Assembly: GCA_946887295.1 (NCBI GenBank)
Contig: CAMPKP010000065.1
Span: forward strand, 1-17,026
Direction: 5' to 3'
Origin: an uncultured Gemmatimonadota bacterium
GTDB lineage: Bacteria > Gemmatimonadota > Gemmatimonadetes > Gemmatimonadales > GWC2-71-9
Length of the DNA: 17,026 nt
Part shown: positions 15,068 through 17,026 of the stretch, one piece after another
Numbering within the stretch: the stretch's first letter is position 1
Layout: each line of letters starts with the position of its first letter
Notes under the pieces: generated by a model
What the model was told of the DNA's origin: nothing
The model's input: the letters and a program-made list of their open reading frames with translations, nothing else
Databases searched by the model: none
Made by a program: the position numbers and the translations under genes

Positions 15068-15934
15068 GTGACTTACACCTTGAAGTTCTGGGGCACCCGC
15101 GGCTCCATCCCCACGCCGGGGCCGCAAACCGCCCGCTATGGCGGCAACACCGCGTGCGTCAGCGTGTCCGGACCCGACGGCCGTCTGGTGATCCTGGACG
15201 CCGGCAGCGGTCTGCGGCCGCTGGGCCACGAGCTCATGGCCAGGCGGAACGGGGCGATCTCCGCGGACATCCTGCTCTCCCACACCCACTGGGATCACAT
15301 CCAGGGGCTGCCCTTCTTCAAGCCGCTCAGCGCGCCGGGCAACTCGTTTTGCATCTTCGGCGCCGCCCAGGAGGGCGTCGCCCTGGAGGAGATCCTGCGG
15401 CGCCAGATGGACCCCATGGTGTTTCCGGTTCCCCTCACGGCGCTGGCCGCCGCGATCAAGGTGAACGAGATCACCGAGGGCGAGGTGGAGCTGCCCGACT
15501 TCGTGGTGCGCACCTTCCGGCTCCGGCATCCGGGCACCACGCTGGGCTTTCGCATCGCGGCGGCCTCGGGGGGACGGGACATCGCCTACGTCACCGACAA
15601 CGAGCTGGGCGACGGCGCCGGCTACCCGGTGCGTGCCGACTGGCGTCCTCGGCTGGTGAGCTTCCTCGCCGGCACCGACACGCTGATTCACGACGCGATG
15701 TACGCCGAGCAGATCATCCAGGCCCGCTCCGGCTGGGGCCATTCCACCCCCCGCCAGGCGGTGGCCCTCGCCGCCGAGGCCGGATGCCGCAGGCTGATCC
15801 TCTTCCACCACGAGCCGGAGCACGATGACGGCGCGCTCGACCGGCTGCTGGAGAATACCCGGGCGTACGCCGAGCGTACCGCCGGAAGCCTGCAGGTGGA
15901 TGCGGCCATGGAAGGAATGGAACTTCCCCTGTGA
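15068..15934 (+). CDS. MBL-fold metallo-hydrolase
   Basis: From GTG 15068 the product is a 288-aa metallo-beta-lactamase-fold enzyme. It begins MTYTLKFWGTRGSIPTPGP, the usual start of this subgroup. Metal ligands are visible: HTHWDH (His72, His74, Asp76, His77), His154 (LRHPG), Asp209 (IHDAMY) and His247 or His248 (FHHEP). GWGHST (222-227) is a further conserved element. This architecture is near RNase Z, PhnP and cyclic-phosphodiesterase-like hydrolases, so phosphodiester hydrolysis is a fair guess, but the substrate is unknown. No tRNase Z exosite arm is evident. GTG 15026 is an in-frame alternative, but it falls inside a hairpin and adds 14 poorly typical residues. The stop overlaps a possible upstream GTG of the next gene, and the two are probably co-transcribed. 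Confidence 0.87.
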   Translation: MTYTLKFWGTRGSIPTPGPQTARYGGNTACVSVSGPDGRLVILDAGSGLRPLGHELMARRNGAISADILLSHTHWDHIQGLPFFKPLSAPGNSFCIFGAAQEGVALEEILRRQMDPMVFPVPLTALAAAIKVNEITEGEVELPDFVVRTFRLRHPGTTLGFRIAAASGGRDIAYVTDNELGDGAGYPVRADWRPRLVSFLAGTDTLIHDAMYAEQIIQARSGWGHSTPRQAVALAAEAGCRRLILFHHEPEHDDGALDRLLENTRAYAERTAGSLQVDAAMEGMELPL

Positions 15935-15945
15935 GGAGGTCGGCG

Positions 15946-16638
15946 ATGCGGAAGGCCCTGGGATCACTGGCCGTCCTCGCGGCGCTCGGCGCGCCCTGCA
16001 CCGCCATGGCGCAGGGCGGAAGCGCGCGGTTCGCCGTCCTCCCCTTCGAGAACACCGGCTCCTACGGCCAGGACAAGGAGGTGTTCGAGGGGCTGGAGGT
16101 CGGTCTGCCGGCCATGCTCGCCCGGGTGCTCGACCGCCACCCCGGCGCCGACGTCGTGCCGCGGGCGCAACTCACCGAGGCCATGCGGAAGCTCGACCTC
16201 GGCCCGGCGCAGCGGGTGGACGCGGCCAGCGCCGCTCAGATCGCCAAGGCGACCGGCGCCCGCTACGCGGTGACCGGGAGCTTCGCGGATTTCTACGGGA
16301 AGTTCCGGGTCAACGCCCGGCTGGTGGACGCGACGACCGGCGAGATCGTGAAGGTCGTCTCCAATGACGACCCGAAGCTCCAGGATCGGGCGCAGCTCGC
16401 CGCGATCGTGCAGACAGTGTCCGAGAAGATCACGTCCGCCGCCGGGCTGCCACCCTACCCCGCCGGCTCGGCGCCGGCGGCGATTCCCACCGATGCGATC
16501 ACCGCCTACAGCAGGGGTCTTCTCCACGAGGGCCGCGGCGATCGCGCCCGGGCCAGTGAGTTCTACCAGCGCGCCTTGACGGCGTTCCCCCAGTTCGAGG
16601 AAGCGCGCGACGCGCTGGCTCGAGTCCGCGGGGGCTGA
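15946..16638 (+). CDS. Exported CsgG/FlgO-like protein with a C-terminal TPR-like helix pair
   Basis: From ATG 15946 the product is 230 aa. A signal peptide (about 1-22, ending AMA-Q) precedes a CsgG/FlgO/TolB-N-like alpha/beta domain: FAVLPFENTG (29-38), VVPRAQLTEAMRKL (70-83), AAQIAKATGARYAVTGSFADFYGKFRVNARLVD (96-128) and TGEIVK. This pattern binds or assembles at the outer-membrane face in related proteins, but lack of a lipobox argues against a CsgG-type lipoprotein pore. Residues about 183-225 (AITAYSRGLLHEGRGDRARASEFYQRALTAFPQFEEAR) look like one or two TPR helices. The ATG is favoured over GTG 15931 because AGGAGG (15934-15939) sits 6 nt before it and the signal peptide fits. It follows the MBL gene by 11 nt. 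Function is not known. Confidence 0.8.
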   Translation: MRKALGSLAVLAALGAPCTAMAQGGSARFAVLPFENTGSYGQDKEVFEGLEVGLPAMLARVLDRHPGADVVPRAQLTEAMRKLDLGPAQRVDAASAAQIAKATGARYAVTGSFADFYGKFRVNARLVDATTGEIVKVVSNDDPKLQDRAQLAAIVQTVSEKITSAAGLPPYPAGSAPAAIPTDAITAYSRGLLHEGRGDRARASEFYQRALTAFPQFEEARDALARVRGG

Positions 16639-16656
16639 TCCGGCCCCTCCGCCCGG

Positions 16657-17026
16657 TTACCGTGCCTTCGGGAACGCGCGGCGCAATCCCTGCGCGAGCC
16701 CGAGATGAATCGGCAGCGCCAGCGCGATCACCTGGCCGTTCACCTGGTCGAATCCCGGAAGCGCCTGGACGGCAAGCCCGGCGAGGGAGAACGCGGCCAG
16801 AGCGAACGAGGTCACCCTGGCCCAGCGACGAGCCCGCCAGGAGCCCGCCAGTCCCATCGGAACCAGCACGGCCAGCCCCAGGATCAACGGGTTCACCTGG
16901 AAGAGATTCTCGTTGCGGTACGCCGCCACGTGGTCGGTGAAGCCCCAGAGGCCGGCGAGCACGACCCCTGCCGATGCCGCGGCGGTGGGGGACTTGCTCA
17001 CGTTCGAACGTTCCGGGTGTACTCGC
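16657..17026 (-). CDS. C-terminal part of a membrane protein, DUF4105-like tail (partial)
   Basis: The stop is at 16657, and the frame is open all the way to the window edge without a stop, so the gene probably begins outside. A GTG at 17001 (114 aa) is possible but has no Shine-Dalgarno that I can see. The visible protein has three to four hydrophobic segments: about AAASAGVVLAGLWGF, PLILGLAVLVPMGLAG, VTSFALAAFSLAGLAVQAL and VIALALPIHLGLAQGL. The stretch WGFTDHVAAYRNENLFQVNPL resembles the conserved W-F-TDH ... N-NL-NPL pattern near the C-terminus of DUF4105 membrane proteins. That match is from memory and moderate in confidence. It converges on the CsgG-like gene with an 18-bp gap that holds no clear terminator. 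Confidence 0.6.
   Translation of the reverse strand, partial: RVHPERSNVSKSPTAAASAGVVLAGLWGFTDHVAAYRNENLFQVNPLILGLAVLVPMGLAGSWRARRWARVTSFALAAFSLAGLAVQALPGFDQVNGQVIALALPIHLGLAQGLRRAFPKAR

Noticed and set aside
1..17026. CRISPR arrays, tRNA or rRNA genes, insertion sequences, phage or toxin-antitoxin modules
   Set aside because: Scanning by eye found no regularly spaced repeats, cloverleaf-like sequences, transposase motifs or composition breaks. All sizeable segments are explained by housekeeping genes.

Overview
The window is a gene-dense, GC-rich (about 70% G+C by eye) stretch of bacterial chromosome. It holds sixteen genes, the last cut by the window end. The protein set is diderm: an outer-membrane lipoprotein chaperone (LolA), a SPOR-domain lipoprotein, two membrane-anchored S41/PDZ proteases and a CsgG/FlgO-like exported protein. 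High GC, frequent GTG starts, and a paralogous S41 pair near tmk, prmC, prfA and rpmE suggest Gemmatimonadota. That is an inference from protein character and gene content; no marker here settles it. I see no rRNA, tRNA, CRISPR, insertion sequence, phage gene or attachment site.

Layout. (1) 26-6725, plus strand: SPOR lipoprotein, smc, aroF (type I-beta DAHP synthase) and lolA. aroF and lolA overlap by 4 nt (GTGA), and a strong hairpin lies between smc and aroF. (2) 6719-10972, minus strand: two collinear S41 C-terminal-processing-like proteases on either side of a Rossmann/DUF2520 gene. Hairpins or palindromes lie in each gap. lolA and the first protease converge and overlap by 7 bp. (3) 11032-14153, minus strand: a tightly packed run transcribed as rpmE-prfA-prmC-ylbF-like-tmk, with 4-nt or 11-nt overlaps or a 3-nt gap at every junction. 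A terminator-like hairpin follows tmk. (4) 14232-16638, plus strand: a Crp/Fnr regulator behind a near-consensus sigma-70-type promoter, then an MBL-fold hydrolase and a CsgG/FlgO-like exported protein. (5) 16657-17026, minus strand: the C-terminal end of a membrane protein resembling the tail of DUF4105 proteins.

Functional themes are chromosome organisation (SMC), entry to aromatic amino-acid synthesis (AroF), envelope biogenesis and quality control (LolA, S41 proteases, SPOR lipoprotein, CsgG-like protein), and translation termination with dTTP supply (RpmE, RF1, PrmC, Tmk). PrmC methylates the GGQ glutamine of release factors, so the prfA-prmC adjacency is a functional pair. The YlbF-like gene in this run is the least expected member.

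Most of the window is ordinary housekeeping, and I find no convincing undescribed defence or mobile system. The points most worth a second look are the YlbF-like gene in the translation-termination run, the S41 pair, the variant SMC signature and hinge, and several structured intergenic leaders.
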